Below are positions 1 to 8,860 of a stretch of DNA of 64,000 nt, in pieces. Made by a program: the position numbers and the translations under genes. The notes under the pieces were generated by a model. That model saw only the letters and a list, made by a program, of their open reading frames with translations, had not been told where the DNA came from and ran no database searches. The stretch lies in contig UQCR01000001.1 of the NCBI GenBank assembly GCA_900539655.1, positions 1 through 64,000 of the forward strand, in the 5' to 3' direction. Source of the DNA: an uncultured Robinsoniella sp. (GTDB lineage: Bacteria > Bacillota > Clostridia > Lachnospirales > Lachnospiraceae). Numbering within the stretch: the stretch's first letter is position 1; each line of letters begins with the position of its first letter.

Positions 1-175
1 CATCAGGATTTCGGAGCGAATGCCCGCGTGCCGCCAAAAAGGGCTTCGGGAAGGTTAGAAAATGCCAGTTCTGCGGTAAGCCTTCCAAACCAATGTCCTG
101 GTCCGCCCCCTTCTCTTTCCGTACACTACCTCCATCCACAAAGCGTCCTTCCTCAGCGAAACCCCAATATAATGC
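1..175. other. GC-rich gene-free stretch at window edge
   Basis: The first 175 bases are visibly richer in G and C than the AT-rich sequence that follows and contain no start with a plausible ribosome binding site. Open frames exist on both strands, but none resembles a protein family I know. It could be the edge of a repeat, an RNA element or a gene remnant cut by the window boundary. I cannot tell which. Confidence 0.3.
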
Positions 176-232
176 ATTTAATAGAACATGACAAAACCTT
201 CGCTGTAGTATTAGAAAAAATAAAAAAATCTC

Positions 233-261
233 TGGACATTTTCTATAGAATATATTATATT
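233..261 (+). promoter_or_regulatory. sigma-A promoter of the [2Fe-2S] protein gene
   Basis: TGGACA (233-238) and TATATT (256-261) are separated by 17 bases. Each differs from the housekeeping consensus at one position. The start of transcription would fall in the inverted repeat at 266-288. Confidence 0.6.
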
Positions 262-265
262 AGAT

Positions 266-288
266 ATATCGATAATAGTTATCGATAT
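266..288. promoter_or_regulatory. Fur-like operator (perfect inverted repeat)
   Basis: ATATCGATAA and TTATCGATAT form perfect 10-base arms around TAG. The core GATAATAGTTATC agrees with the 7-1-7 Fur box (TGATAATNATTATCA) at 12 of 14 defined positions. It lies just after the -10 element, where a repressor would block transcription. Fur is the leading inference; a PerR or other Fur-family member is also possible. Confidence 0.55.
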
Positions 289-316
289 TAATTTGGAAAA
301 TAAAGGAGATATTCTC

Positions 317-499
317 ATGAAAAAAGATAAAATAGTTTGTAATTGTTATAATGTAACAGTAGGGGAGATGGAAGAAGCAGTTGCAAAAAAGGCATCAAGC
401 TTTGAAGAAATTCAGGATGAAACAAATGTATCCCTTTGCTGTGGCGCTTGTGAAGAATATGCCAGAAATGTTGCAGAAGAATTATTGGAACAGGCGTAA
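317..499 (+). CDS. BFD-like [2Fe-2S]-binding protein
   Basis: This 60-residue protein has the four-cysteine pattern C-x-C (CNC, residues 8-10) and C-C-x-x-C (CCGAC) of the BFD-like [2Fe-2S] fold, known from bacterioferritin-associated ferredoxin and from domains of nitrite reductase and other oxidoreductases. The start at 317 is chosen because AAAGGAG lies 9 bases upstream; an in-frame ATG at 293 has no ribosome binding site and lies before the Shine-Dalgarno. The gene is monocistronic, with a Fur-like box in its promoter and a terminator downstream. This suggests an iron-related electron-transfer or iron-release role. The partner protein is not in the window. Confidence 0.8.
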   Translation: MKKDKIVCNCYNVTVGEMEEAVAKKASSFEEIQDETNVSLCCGACEEYARNVAEELLEQA

Positions 500-543
500 C
501 TGTAAGTTGAAAAGCAGTTATTAATAAAAATAATATTTTGATA

Positions 544-580
544 ACCGGGTGAGCAGGCAGCTGCGGCACCCGGTTTTTTG
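544..580 (+). terminator. Rho-independent terminator after the [2Fe-2S] gene
   Basis: ACCGGGTG (544-551) pairs with CACCCGGT (567-574), followed by a T run. It isolates the [2Fe-2S] gene from the ABC transporter operon. Confidence 0.85.
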
Positions 581-692
581 CTTTAGTTATTAAAAAACTA
601 TAAATATACTAAATTTTGTTGAAGCAAACAGGATTTCATGCTATCATTTGACCAAATTTAAGTAATTAAGAGGGACAGGAAAAGGAGGGCGC

Positions 693-1406
693 ATGGAGCT
701 TCAGTTAGAGCAGATCAGGAAAACGTTTGGAGATAAAGAGGTTCTCAAAGGATGTACTTTTTGTTTTGAAAAAGGTAAAATTTATGGGTTGCTTGGAAGA
801 AACGGAGCAGGGAAGACTACGTTATTTAATTGTTTGAGCGATGAAATAGAACCGGACAGCGGCACAGCAAATATCCGCAGGGATGACGGAACGCTAGAAG
901 CACTGGAACAAGACCATATCGGATATGTATTTTCCACACCGGTTTTGCCGGATTTTCTCACCGGCTATGAATTTTTGAAATTTTATATAGAAATAAATCA
1001 GGACAGGGCAGATCCTGATATAACAATTGATACATATTTTGATATGGTGAAAATAGAACCGGAGGACAGAAACCGGCTGATCAAAGGATATTCCCATGGA
1101 ATGAAGAACAAATTACAGATGCTGTGTTTTATTATTGCAAGGCCTCCGGTGATTCTTCTGGATGAACCGCTGACTTCTTTTGATGTGGTAGTGGCACTGG
1201 AAATCAAGAAGCTCCTGCGGGAGATAAAGAAGGATCATATTATTATATTTTCTACTCATATTTTACAGTTGGCTACAGACCTTTGCGATGAACTTGTAGT
1301 TTTAAGCGAAGGGAGGCTGCAGCAGCTGGATCATGAGATGTTAAAAAGCAAAGATTTTGAAACCCGGATCATAGAGCTGTTACAGGATGGGGAGGAACAT
1401 GATTAA
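693..1406 (+). CDS. ABC transporter ATP-binding protein
   Basis: This 237-residue nucleotide-binding subunit has Walker A GRNGAGKT (residues 35-42), Walker B VILLDEP with the catalytic Glu, and the switch His in STHI. The signature is SHGMKNK rather than LSGGQ, a form common in ABC-2/bacitracin-type exporters (compare SKGMKQK). AGGAGG precedes the ATG. The next gene overlaps it by 8 bases and encodes the membrane partner, so the two form a two-component ABC transporter, probably an exporter. The substrate is unknown; antimicrobial peptides are a common cargo for relatives, but nothing here proves that. Confidence 0.85.
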   Translation: MELQLEQIRKTFGDKEVLKGCTFCFEKGKIYGLLGRNGAGKTTLFNCLSDEIEPDSGTANIRRDDGTLEALEQDHIGYVFSTPVLPDFLTGYEFLKFYIEINQDRADPDITIDTYFDMVKIEPEDRNRLIKGYSHGMKNKLQMLCFIIARPPVILLDEPLTSFDVVVALEIKKLLREIKKDHIIIFSTHILQLATDLCDELVVLSEGRLQQLDHEMLKSKDFETRIIELLQDGEEHD

Positions 1407-3021
1407 GACATTCAAGATCATTTTTCATTTAAAAACGGTGATGCAGGTAAATGTTTTTCTGTATTATTTAAAACGCCTTTGGGTGATCGGTAAGATGATT
1501 CCGGATCAGGTATATGGACTGGATTCTGTCAAGAAAGTACTGACGGTGGTTATTGCGATTCTGATGCAGCTTGTGAATTTTATGGGAAAAGGCCTTTATT
1601 TGGCAGCGATGGTTGGATTACCAATGCTGTATATGGGGAAGAATCAGATAATGGCTCCGGGAGAGCAGTTTTTATGGATGGTGCATATATTATTTTTTAT
1701 GAATTGCATTCTGGGTCCGTTACAGGACAGCCAGGTTTTCTCGGTTACAAGGCAGAAGATCACCTGCATTAAATACATGCAGATGGATGCTGCAAGGTAT
1801 GTGCAGGCGGTATTGCTTTCGAAATATGTTCCTTTTTTTGTATATTACCTCCCATTTCTTGTGATTGCAGCCCGTATGACGGGAGGCAGTGTACTTCAGG
1901 GGGTGGGGCTGTGGCTGTTATTCATCTCTTTTCGTATGATAGGAGAGGCTGTACAGGTATACCTATATGATAAAAAAGGGTTTGTGTTATCCAGAAACAT
2001 GGGGTTTGCCTGGGGAGTGATTCTGTTTTCTCTGGCAGCTGCTTACATTCCGCTTTTTCTCCACCTGCCTCAGGCCGTGGCGCCGGTTATCATCCATCCG
2101 GTGTTCGTATTGCTTGCATCTATAATCGGAGCAGCCTGTTTTTATTATATTATGTGGGGATACAAAGGATATGGAAATAAACTCAGTAAGTCTATTGAAC
2201 TAAAATATCTATTTTCGGATGCAATGAAGCAGGCAAAGCAATCTTCCTTTGCGGAAGTAGAAATGAAAGAAAAAGATCTCAAGATCAGTCAGGAAAAGGT
2301 AGCAAAATATCAGAACCGAAAAGGATATGCGTATATGAACGCTATTTTCTTCGCCAGACACCGGCGGCAGCTGGTCAGGCCTATTTATATCAGGCTGGCG
2401 ATCACAGCGGTCATTCTTGCAGGAGGAATCTTCCTGTTTGTAAGCGATAAAAGCACAGCAGTAAAATTAAGTGAGAATTTATGTGTGTTACTTCCGTACT
2501 TTGTTTTTATCATGTATGCCATGTCAGTTGGTGATAAGTCCTGCAGGGCAATGTTTTATAATTGTGATATCAGCCTCCTCCGGTATGGATACTACCGGAA
2601 ACCAAGTACCATTCTGCAGAATTTTAAGATTAGGCTGATCAGGATATCCTTGTACAATCTCGCCGTGGGACTGGCGTTATGTGCTGTGGCAGCAGTTTTT
2701 TGCATTTTATGCGGGACTCCAATTGTTTCACTTGATCTGCTTGCATTTTCGGTATCGGTCTTACTGCTGGCAGTTTTATTTACCGTACATCATTTATTCC
2801 TGTATTATGTGTTCCAGCCATATTCCACGGGACTGGACATTAAAAACCCGTTTTTTACAGCGATTAACAGTGCAATGTATTTTATTTGCTTTATGTGCCT
2901 TAGAATAGAAGCGGGAGGAACCGGTTTTACATTGGCGGTACTGGCATTTACCATATGCTATATTGCAGTGGCACTTGTATTGGTTTACCGGCTGGCTCCC
3001 AGACATTTTCGAATAAAATAA
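1399..3021 (+). CDS. ABC transporter membrane protein
   Basis: This is a very hydrophobic protein of 540 residues with about ten predicted membrane segments in two blocks. The blocks are separated by a polar, lysine-rich stretch near residues 280-315. The start at 1399 is preferred because GGGGAGG lies just upstream and the ATG overlaps the stop of the ATPase gene, implying translational coupling; an in-frame ATG at 1387 is possible. It is the permease partner of the upstream ATPase. I could not place it in a named family with confidence. Confidence 0.7.
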   Translation: MIKTFKIIFHLKTVMQVNVFLYYLKRLWVIGKMIPDQVYGLDSVKKVLTVVIAILMQLVNFMGKGLYLAAMVGLPMLYMGKNQIMAPGEQFLWMVHILFFMNCILGPLQDSQVFSVTRQKITCIKYMQMDAARYVQAVLLSKYVPFFVYYLPFLVIAARMTGGSVLQGVGLWLLFISFRMIGEAVQVYLYDKKGFVLSRNMGFAWGVILFSLAAAYIPLFLHLPQAVAPVIIHPVFVLLASIIGAACFYYIMWGYKGYGNKLSKSIELKYLFSDAMKQAKQSSFAEVEMKEKDLKISQEKVAKYQNRKGYAYMNAIFFARHRRQLVRPIYIRLAITAVILAGGIFLFVSDKSTAVKLSENLCVLLPYFVFIMYAMSVGDKSCRAMFYNCDISLLRYGYYRKPSTILQNFKIRLIRISLYNLAVGLALCAVAAVFCILCGTPIVSLDLLAFSVSVLLLAVLFTVHHLFLYYVFQPYSTGLDIKNPFFTAINSAMYFICFMCLRIEAGGTGFTLAVLAFTICYIAVALVLVYRLAPRHFRIK

Positions 3022-3051
3022 CTACCCCATCCGAGGAAGGACCTATTATCT

Positions 3052-4125
3052 ATGGATATAGAAAAAAGAAAAAGGTTTATTGTTAATTTTATATATTGTT
3101 TTATCATAGGGGCGATCGTAGTAGTTGTACTTAAATATGGTTTGTCTTATATAGCCCCTTTTTTAATGGCATTTGTGTTTGCATTTATACTTAAAAAACC
3201 AATCAATTTTTTAAACAAGAAATGCAGGGTCAATCGGACACTGGCGGCGATACTGCTGGTAATATTGTTTTATGCGGTAATTGGGGTGCTGTTTACTCTG
3301 ATTGGAATCCGGCTGTTTACGTCCATACAGCAGTTATTTTTTTACATCCCGCAGTTTTATGCTAAGGATATTGAGCCTTCTTTAATGGAAGCGATTGATA
3401 CACTGGAGAAATCCCTCTCCAGGCTGGATCCGTCACTGGTTTCCACACTGGAAGAAGTTACGATGAATCTGGTGAAATCACTTGGGGAGAGCATTTCCAG
3501 CCTGTCCATGAAAGTAATTGGAGCAGTTTCCAACTATGCATCCACTCTTCCGGGATTTTTAATACGCGTATTATTTACCGTAATATCTACCTTCTTCCTT
3601 GCCATCGATTATGACAAGGTGTTGGGTTTTCTCTTGAGGCAGTTAAAAGAAAAACCCAGAAAACTGGCGTTGGAGGTCAAGGATTATGTAATAAATACGT
3701 TGTTTAAATGTATTCGTTCCTACGCGCTGATTATGTGTATTACGTTTTTAGAACTTTCCATCGGTCTTTCGATTCTTCGGATAGAGAATGCAATCCTGAT
3801 TGCATTTCTCATCTCAATCTTTGATATACTCCCGGTACTGGGGACAGGGGGCATCATGATACCGTGGACGATCCTGACAGCGATTCAGGGGGATTACTCC
3901 CTGGCAATTGGTCTGCTGTGCGTGTATCTGGTGGTTACGGTAATCCGTAATATTCTGGAACCGAAAATCGTTGGAAGCCAGGTTGGGCTGCATCCCCTGG
4001 TAACATTGATGTCTATGTTCGTGGGAGCGCAGGTCTTAGGCGTCTTTGGCCTCTTCGGATTTCCGATTACGCTGTCTCTGATTAAGAATCTGAATGACAA
4101 AGGTACCATTCACATTTTCAAATAA
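3052..4125 (+). CDS. AI-2E family transporter (YtvI/PerM-like)
   Basis: This membrane protein of 357 residues has the AI-2E/UPF0118 layout: two N-terminal helices, a long amphipathic region (roughly residues 85-160), then a bundle of helices with the conserved DILPVLGTGGIMIPW motif and the C-terminal NILEPKIVGSQVGLHPL signature. Relatives export or exchange small molecules, and some act as sodium/proton antiporters or autoinducer exporters; the substrate here is not predictable. It starts 30 bases after the ABC permease gene and may be co-transcribed. A hairpin of the AGAGCGTGT type lies directly after it. Confidence 0.85.
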   Translation: MDIEKRKRFIVNFIYCFIIGAIVVVVLKYGLSYIAPFLMAFVFAFILKKPINFLNKKCRVNRTLAAILLVILFYAVIGVLFTLIGIRLFTSIQQLFFYIPQFYAKDIEPSLMEAIDTLEKSLSRLDPSLVSTLEEVTMNLVKSLGESISSLSMKVIGAVSNYASTLPGFLIRVLFTVISTFFLAIDYDKVLGFLLRQLKEKPRKLALEVKDYVINTLFKCIRSYALIMCITFLELSIGLSILRIENAILIAFLISIFDILPVLGTGGIMIPWTILTAIQGDYSLAIGLLCVYLVVTVIRNILEPKIVGSQVGLHPLVTLMSMFVGAQVLGVFGLFGFPITLSLIKNLNDKGTIHIFK

Positions 4126-4130
4126 TCATA

Positions 4131-4172
4131 CAGAGCGTGTCTAAAAAATAAATCATTTTTTAGACACGCTCT
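4131..4172. repeat. AGAGCGTGT palindrome (likely terminator)
   Basis: CAGAGCGTGTCTAAAAAA (4131-4148) and its exact reverse complement (4155-4172) surround a 6-base loop. The A/T ends would make it a terminator in both directions. The same AGAGCGTGT core recurs near 37.9, 38.75 and 61.3 kb. Confidence 0.75.
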
Positions 4173-4290
4173 GCTAAAATTGGCTGTCGGGTATATGTAT
4201 AAATTCACGTTTTTCGAATAAATTAGTAGTAAATGAGAGTAACTGTGGAGGTACGGAACAGTTACGAGGAAAGATGTGTAGGAGATATCT

Positions 4291-5103
4291 ATGTCAAAGG
4301 ATATAATAACGACAGCCCTGAAAGGACTTTGCGTAGGAGGAACCATGCTGGTACCGGGAGTGAGCGGCGGTTCTATGGCAATGATTCTGGGCATTTATGA
4401 TAAATTAATTGAATCTGTAAGTTCTTTTTTTAAGGATGTAAAAAACAGTCTGATTTTTCTAATAACGTTTTCTCTTGGCGGGGGAGTTGGGATGATTCTG
4501 CTTGCCAGGCCATTACTCTATCTGATCGAATCCTATCCCATGCTATTGCTGTATTTTTTTATCGGGGTCGTTGCAGGCGGCATTCCCATGATTTATCAAA
4601 AAGCAGAGGTGCACAAATTAACCTGGAAAGTGTTTTTTTACCCGGCAATAGGGCTGGCTGCAGTGCTGCTGTTTGAATTTCTACCCGCTGATTTTTTACA
4701 ACTTGGCAACGGGGAAGGCGTTCTGGGGTATCTGCTTCTGGCTGCAGCTGGCATCGTGGCAGCTGTTGCTCTGGTGCTTCCTGGAATCAGCGTATCCTAC
4801 CTGCTTCTCTTGATGGGAATCTATGACAAAACCATGATGGCGATCGGAGCTTTTAATCTGTCTTACTTAATCCCCCTTGGAATGGGTATTATTCTTGGAA
4901 TTATACTTACTACAAAATTACTGGAGAATGCAATGAAAAACCATACGCAGGCAACCTATCTGATCATACTGGGGTTTGTGGCTGGATCTGTGGCTGAAGT
5001 ATTCCCGGGAATACCACAGGGCATCGAAATGTTCTTTTGCCTGGCTGCATTAGTAGCCGGATACGGAATCATACAGATGTTATACAGTATAGAGCGCGCT
5101 TAA
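4291..5103 (+). CDS. DUF368 family undecaprenyl phosphate translocase (PopT-like)
   Basis: This 270-residue membrane protein carries the DUF368 hallmarks: the N-terminal GGTMLVPGVSGGSMAMILG motif and an internal echo, LVLPGISVSYLLLLMGIYDK, with about eight membrane segments. DUF368 proteins (PopT) have been shown to return undecaprenyl phosphate across the membrane for cell-wall synthesis. GTAGGAG lies upstream of the ATG. The gene stands alone between a palindromic terminator and the chromate-type transporter promoter. Confidence 0.85.
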   Translation: MSKDIITTALKGLCVGGTMLVPGVSGGSMAMILGIYDKLIESVSSFFKDVKNSLIFLITFSLGGGVGMILLARPLLYLIESYPMLLLYFFIGVVAGGIPMIYQKAEVHKLTWKVFFYPAIGLAAVLLFEFLPADFLQLGNGEGVLGYLLLAAAGIVAAVALVLPGISVSYLLLLMGIYDKTMMAIGAFNLSYLIPLGMGIILGIILTTKLLENAMKNHTQATYLIILGFVAGSVAEVFPGIPQGIEMFFCLAALVAGYGIIQMLYSIERA

Positions 5104-5177
5104 ACATTTCTTTAAACTATTTGCATGTCCCGCGGCATGTATTATAAAATCATATACTTTTCATCAGAGAACGTTAT

Positions 5178-5206
5178 TTTACTATTTTGGTAAATTACGT
5201 TATAGT
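5178..5206 (+). promoter_or_regulatory. promoter of the chromate-type transporter pair with overlapping inverted repeat
   Basis: TTTACT (5178-5183) and TATAGT (5201-5206) are spaced by 17 bases. An imperfect inverted repeat, AACGTTATTTTAC (5170-5182) and GTAAATTACGTT (5190-5201), straddles both elements and is a candidate operator for an unidentified repressor. Confidence 0.45.
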
Positions 5207-5236
5207 AACAATGATGAAAAGGAGGATATTTTACAA

Positions 5237-5803
5237 ATGGGGAAAAAGAAGATCTTGTTAAAACTGTTTTTGTCTATGCTCTATTTAAGTGCATTTACAT
5301 TTGGCGGGGGATATGTAATTGTTACATTAATGAAGAAAAAATTTGTGGACGGATATCACTGGATTGATGAACAGGAGATGCTGGACCTGACGGCGATAGC
5401 ACAGTCGGCACCTGGAGCAATCGCGGTAAACGGAGCGATTATAGTGGGTTACCGGGTTGCCGGAGCAGCCGGAGCAGCTGTATCGATCATTGGAACTGTG
5501 CTTCCGCCGTTTGTCATCTTATCGGTGATATCCATATTTTATGCAGCTTTCCGGGATAATTTAATTGTGAACCTGGTTCTGACCGGGATGCAGGCAGGCG
5601 TGGCAGCCGTAATTGCAGATGTGGTTATTGAAATGGGAGGAAACATTGTAAAAGAAAAAAATGTGCTGTCCATTGTTATTATGGTAACTGCCTTTGTGGC
5701 ATCCTATGTGTTAAATATCAATGTGATTCTGATCATTCTGACCTGTGGAGTGATCGGCGTAATCAGAGCGGTGTATAACATCAGGAAGGGAGCGGGCAAA
5801 TGA
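5237..5803 (+). CDS. chromate transporter family protein, half-size (first copy)
   Basis: This 188-residue membrane protein has the CHR motif FGGGYVIVTLM near residue 23 and the AQSAPGAIAVNGAIIVGYRV motif. It is one of the short-chain CHR proteins that work as pairs equal to one full-length ChrA. GGAGG precedes the start. Its stop overlaps the start of the second copy (ATGA at 5800-5803). The substrate may be chromate, sulfate or another anion; family membership alone does not prove chromate export. Confidence 0.85.
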   Translation: MGKKKILLKLFLSMLYLSAFTFGGGYVIVTLMKKKFVDGYHWIDEQEMLDLTAIAQSAPGAIAVNGAIIVGYRVAGAAGAAVSIIGTVLPPFVILSVISIFYAAFRDNLIVNLVLTGMQAGVAAVIADVVIEMGGNIVKEKNVLSIVIMVTAFVASYVLNINVILIILTCGVIGVIRAVYNIRKGAGK

Positions 5804-6366
5804 TATATTTACAGTTGTTCTTAAGTTTTATACAAATTGGAATGTTCAGTATAGGAGGCGGTTATGCGGCTATGCCTCTGATTCAAAATCAGGTTGTGGA
5901 CCTCCATCAGTGGCTTACCGTGAAGGAATTTACAGATTTAATTACTATTTCCCAGATGACGCCCGGACCCATTGCAATTAATTCCGCTACATTTGTAGGG
6001 CTGCAGATTGGGGGAGTCCAGGGTGCGTTAGTAGCTACCATCGGATGCATTCTGCCATCCTGTATCATTGTATCCCTTTTGGCTTATGTCTATTTCAAAT
6101 ATCGTGAAATGGCAGTTTTGCAGGGGATTTTGGGAACCTTAAGGCCGGCGGTAGTGGCAATGATAGCATCAGCAGGGTTTGCAATCCTGGTATTGTCCTT
6201 CTGGGGAGATTCCGGATTCTCGGTTCATTTTTCTGATTTGAAGGTACAGGCTGTGGTGATATTTACGGCAGCGGTGATCCTTCTGAGAAAGTTTAAGATG
6301 AATCCCATCAGCGTTATGCTATTGGCAGGGCTTGCCCAGGTTGTGATGTATTATATTTGGGGATAG
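5800..6366 (+). CDS. chromate transporter family protein, half-size (second copy)
   Basis: This is a 188-residue partner of the preceding gene with the matching motifs SIGGGYAAMPLIQ and QMTPGPIAINSATFVG. The two copies are diverged, and in short-chain CHR pairs the subunits insert with opposite topology. The 4-base overlap of stop and start suggests coupled translation and fixed stoichiometry. No terminator is evident before metY, but metY has its own leader of about 90 bases. Confidence 0.85.
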   Translation: MIYLQLFLSFIQIGMFSIGGGYAAMPLIQNQVVDLHQWLTVKEFTDLITISQMTPGPIAINSATFVGLQIGGVQGALVATIGCILPSCIIVSLLAYVYFKYREMAVLQGILGTLRPAVVAMIASAGFAILVLSFWGDSGFSVHFSDLKVQAVVIFTAAVILLRKFKMNPISVMLLAGLAQVVMYYIWG

Positions 6367-6456
6367 CCTAAAAATCAGGATTTCTATTTTCAATCAGATA
6401 TGCTATACTATACAAAATACAGATAATACGACTATATCAGAGATAGGAGAGTTAGC

Positions 6457-7740
6457 ATGAGCAGCGATTATAGAATTGAGACAAAATGCATTCAGTCCGG
6501 ATGGAAACCAAAAAAAGGGGAGCCCAGAGTGCTTCCGATTGTTCAGAGTACTACCTTTAAATATGACTCTACAGAAGAAATGGGCAGGTTATTTGCACTG
6601 GAAGAAGAAGGATATTTTTATACCAGATTGCAAAATCCTACCAATGATACGGTAGCCAGCAAGATTTGTGACCTGGAAGGAGGCGCAGCAGCGATGCTGA
6701 CATCTTCCGGACAGGCAGCCAACTTTTATGCAGTCTTTAATATTTGTGAGGCTGGAGACCATATTGTGGCATCTTCCACGATCTATGGCGGTACCTATAA
6801 CCTCTTTGGAGTTACCATGAAAAAGCTTGGAATTGAGTGCACCTTTGTAGACCCGGATTCCTCTTATGAGGAACTTTGTAAAGCATTTAAGCCCAATACA
6901 AAGGTTGTATTTGGAGAAACGATTGCTAATCCGGCACTGGTTGTATTAGACATTGAGAAATTTGCAAAACTTGCACACGAGCACCAGGTTCCGCTAATCA
7001 TAGATAATACATTTGCCACACCGGTAAACTGCCGTCCTTTTGAATGGGGAGCGGATATCGTTACCCATTCCACCACAAAGTACATGGATGGACATGCAAT
7101 GCAGGTTGGCGGAGCTATCGTTGACAGCGGTAATTTCGACTGGGCTGCATATGGTGATAAATATCATGGACTGACAACACCGGATGAATCTTATCACGGC
7201 GTAATCTATGCACAGAAATTCGGAAAAAGTGCATACATAATGAAAGCTACCGCACAGGTTATGAGAGACCTTGGCTCTATCCCGGCACCCATGAACAGTT
7301 TCCTGTTAAATGTAGGATTAGAGACCCTGCCTCTTCGTGTAGAAAGACACTGCTATAATGCACAGAAAGTTGCAGAGTATCTGTCTGCACATGAAAAAGT
7401 ATCCCATGTGAACTATGCGGGACTTCCGGGAGACAAGTATCATGAGACAGCAAAAAAATATATGCCAAAGGGAACCTGCGGCGTTATCTCTTTTGAACTG
7501 GAAGGCGGCAGAGAAGCGGCAGTAAGGTTTATGGATGGTTTAAAACTGGCAGCAATCGTGACCCATGTGGCAGATGCCAGAACCAGTGTACTTCATCCGG
7601 CAAGCCATACTCACAGGCAGATGAATGACCAGCAGTTAAAAGATGCAGGCGTATCACCGGGAATGATAAGGTTCTCCGTGGGGATTGAGAATGTTGAGGA
7701 TATCATTGCGGATCTGGAGCAGGCACTGGTACTGGCATAG
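6457..7740 (+). CDS. metY: O-acetylhomoserine sulfhydrylase (MetY)
   Basis: This 427-residue PLP enzyme of the Cys/Met metabolism family converts O-acetylhomoserine and sulfide (or methanethiol) to homocysteine (or methionine). Seen are TSSGQAANFYAVFNI around the cofactor phosphate site and the HSTTKYMDGH segment, whose lysine holds PLP. The extended middle region near YHGLTTPDESYHG distinguishes MetY from shorter MetB/MetC enzymes. Length is normal for the family (about 425-430). TAGGAGAG lies upstream of the ATG. The leader is about 90 bases and shows no recognisable SAM riboswitch. Confidence 0.92.
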   Translation: MSSDYRIETKCIQSGWKPKKGEPRVLPIVQSTTFKYDSTEEMGRLFALEEEGYFYTRLQNPTNDTVASKICDLEGGAAAMLTSSGQAANFYAVFNICEAGDHIVASSTIYGGTYNLFGVTMKKLGIECTFVDPDSSYEELCKAFKPNTKVVFGETIANPALVVLDIEKFAKLAHEHQVPLIIDNTFATPVNCRPFEWGADIVTHSTTKYMDGHAMQVGGAIVDSGNFDWAAYGDKYHGLTTPDESYHGVIYAQKFGKSAYIMKATAQVMRDLGSIPAPMNSFLLNVGLETLPLRVERHCYNAQKVAEYLSAHEKVSHVNYAGLPGDKYHETAKKYMPKGTCGVISFELEGGREAAVRFMDGLKLAAIVTHVADARTSVLHPASHTHRQMNDQQLKDAGVSPGMIRFSVGIENVEDIIADLEQALVLA

Positions 7741-7746
7741 CAATGA

Positions 7747-7788
7747 ATTGGAAAAGACCCTGTATGGAGCAACAGGGTCTTTTCCAAT
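7747..7788 (+). terminator. terminator after metY
   Basis: Arms of 17 bases (7747-7763 and 7772-7788) are perfectly complementary around an 8-base loop, with the T run inside the 3' arm. It lies close to the ribosome binding site of the next gene. Confidence 0.75.
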
Positions 7789-7806
7789 AGGAAAGGAGGA
7801 AACTGG

Positions 7807-8859
7807 ATGAAATTTATCCATATCGCAGATGTGCATCTGGGGGCGGTTCCGGATGTGGGATATCCATGGAGCGAAGAACGAAAGACGGAGATCTGGGACA
7901 GCTTTCGCAATATTATCAGAATTGCTAAAAGGGAACAGGCTGACCTGCTTCTGATAGCAGGTGATCTCTTTCACAGACAGCCTTTACTTAAGGAATTAAA
8001 GGAAGTGAACTATCTTTTCTCCACCCTTACCGAGACAAGAGTTGTATTTATTATAGGAAATCATGATTACCTGAAGCCGGATTCTTTTTACCATGGCTTT
8101 AAATGGAATGAAAATGTGATCTGCCTGGAAAACCAGGAATGCCAGAGAATTCATTTCCCGGATCTGAATACTACAGTCTATGGTTTGAGTTATCATGCCA
8201 GAGAGATCACAAATGCTTTATATGATGAATTGGTACCGGAGGATGAGGGAGTGTGCACGATTCTGCTGGCACATGGCGGAGATGAAAAACATATCCCGAT
8301 TAATAAACGACAGCTTTGCCAGGCAGGGTTTGATTACGTAGCCCTGGGACACATTCATAAGCCGCAGATACTGGAAGAAAACAGAATGGCATATTCAGGA
8401 GCGCTGGAACCACTGGATAAAAATGATACGGGGCCCCACGGCTATATGATAGGGGAATACAGGAAACGCACGCTGACCGCCAGGTTTATACCCAGTGCGG
8501 TCCGGGAGTATATCCATTTAAAGGTAGAAACAGATGAAACACAGACGGATTATTCCCTTCAGGAGAAAATTCAGGCATATATGAAGAAATTGGGCGGCAA
8601 CAATATTTTCAAAATCATAATAACCGGTTACCGGGACCCGGAAATTCAATATGATTTGAAAAGTTATGAAAAACTGGGCAATATAGTGGAAGCTGTCGAT
8701 CTGTCAAAACCGGCATATGACTTTGATAAGCTGGGGAAAAAGTATGCAGACAGCGTAGTAGGACGATACATTCAGCGCCTGAATACAGATTCCATGGATG
8801 AGGTACAAAGCAAAGCTCTTTACTATGGAATACAGGCAATGTTAGAGACAACGAGGTGA
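7807..8859 (+). CDS. YhaO/SbcD-like DNA repair metallophosphoesterase
   Basis: The 350-residue protein has the calcineurin-like phosphoesterase motifs in order: DVHLG (residue 8 onward), GDLFHR, GNHDY, then LLAHGG and LGHIHKPQ. This pattern matches SbcD/Mre11-type nucleases, here the YhaO branch, with a C-terminal capping region. AAAGGAGG precedes the start. The following gene encodes the SMC-like ATPase partner and begins two bases after this stop, matching the yhaO-yhaN pairing of Bacillus. Probable role: processing DNA ends or unusual structures. Confidence 0.85.
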   Translation: MKFIHIADVHLGAVPDVGYPWSEERKTEIWDSFRNIIRIAKREQADLLLIAGDLFHRQPLLKELKEVNYLFSTLTETRVVFIIGNHDYLKPDSFYHGFKWNENVICLENQECQRIHFPDLNTTVYGLSYHAREITNALYDELVPEDEGVCTILLAHGGDEKHIPINKRQLCQAGFDYVALGHIHKPQILEENRMAYSGALEPLDKNDTGPHGYMIGEYRKRTLTARFIPSAVREYIHLKVETDETQTDYSLQEKIQAYMKKLGGNNIFKIIITGYRDPEIQYDLKSYEKLGNIVEAVDLSKPAYDFDKLGKKYADSVVGRYIQRLNTDSMDEVQSKALYYGIQAMLETTR

Positions 8860-8860
8860 G

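Noticed and set aside
28..291. Open frame of 87 codons at the left edge
   Set aside because: No ribosome binding site, spans the composition change, the promoter and the Fur-like box, and has no recognisable protein features.
5237..6366. One full-length ChrA broken by a frameshift
   Set aside because: Both halves have their own starts, motifs and full half-size length, and ATGA overlap is typical of genuine short-chain pairs.
6367..6456. SAM riboswitch ahead of metY
   Set aside because: The leader of about 90 bases lacks the conserved SAM-I core and a terminator stem.
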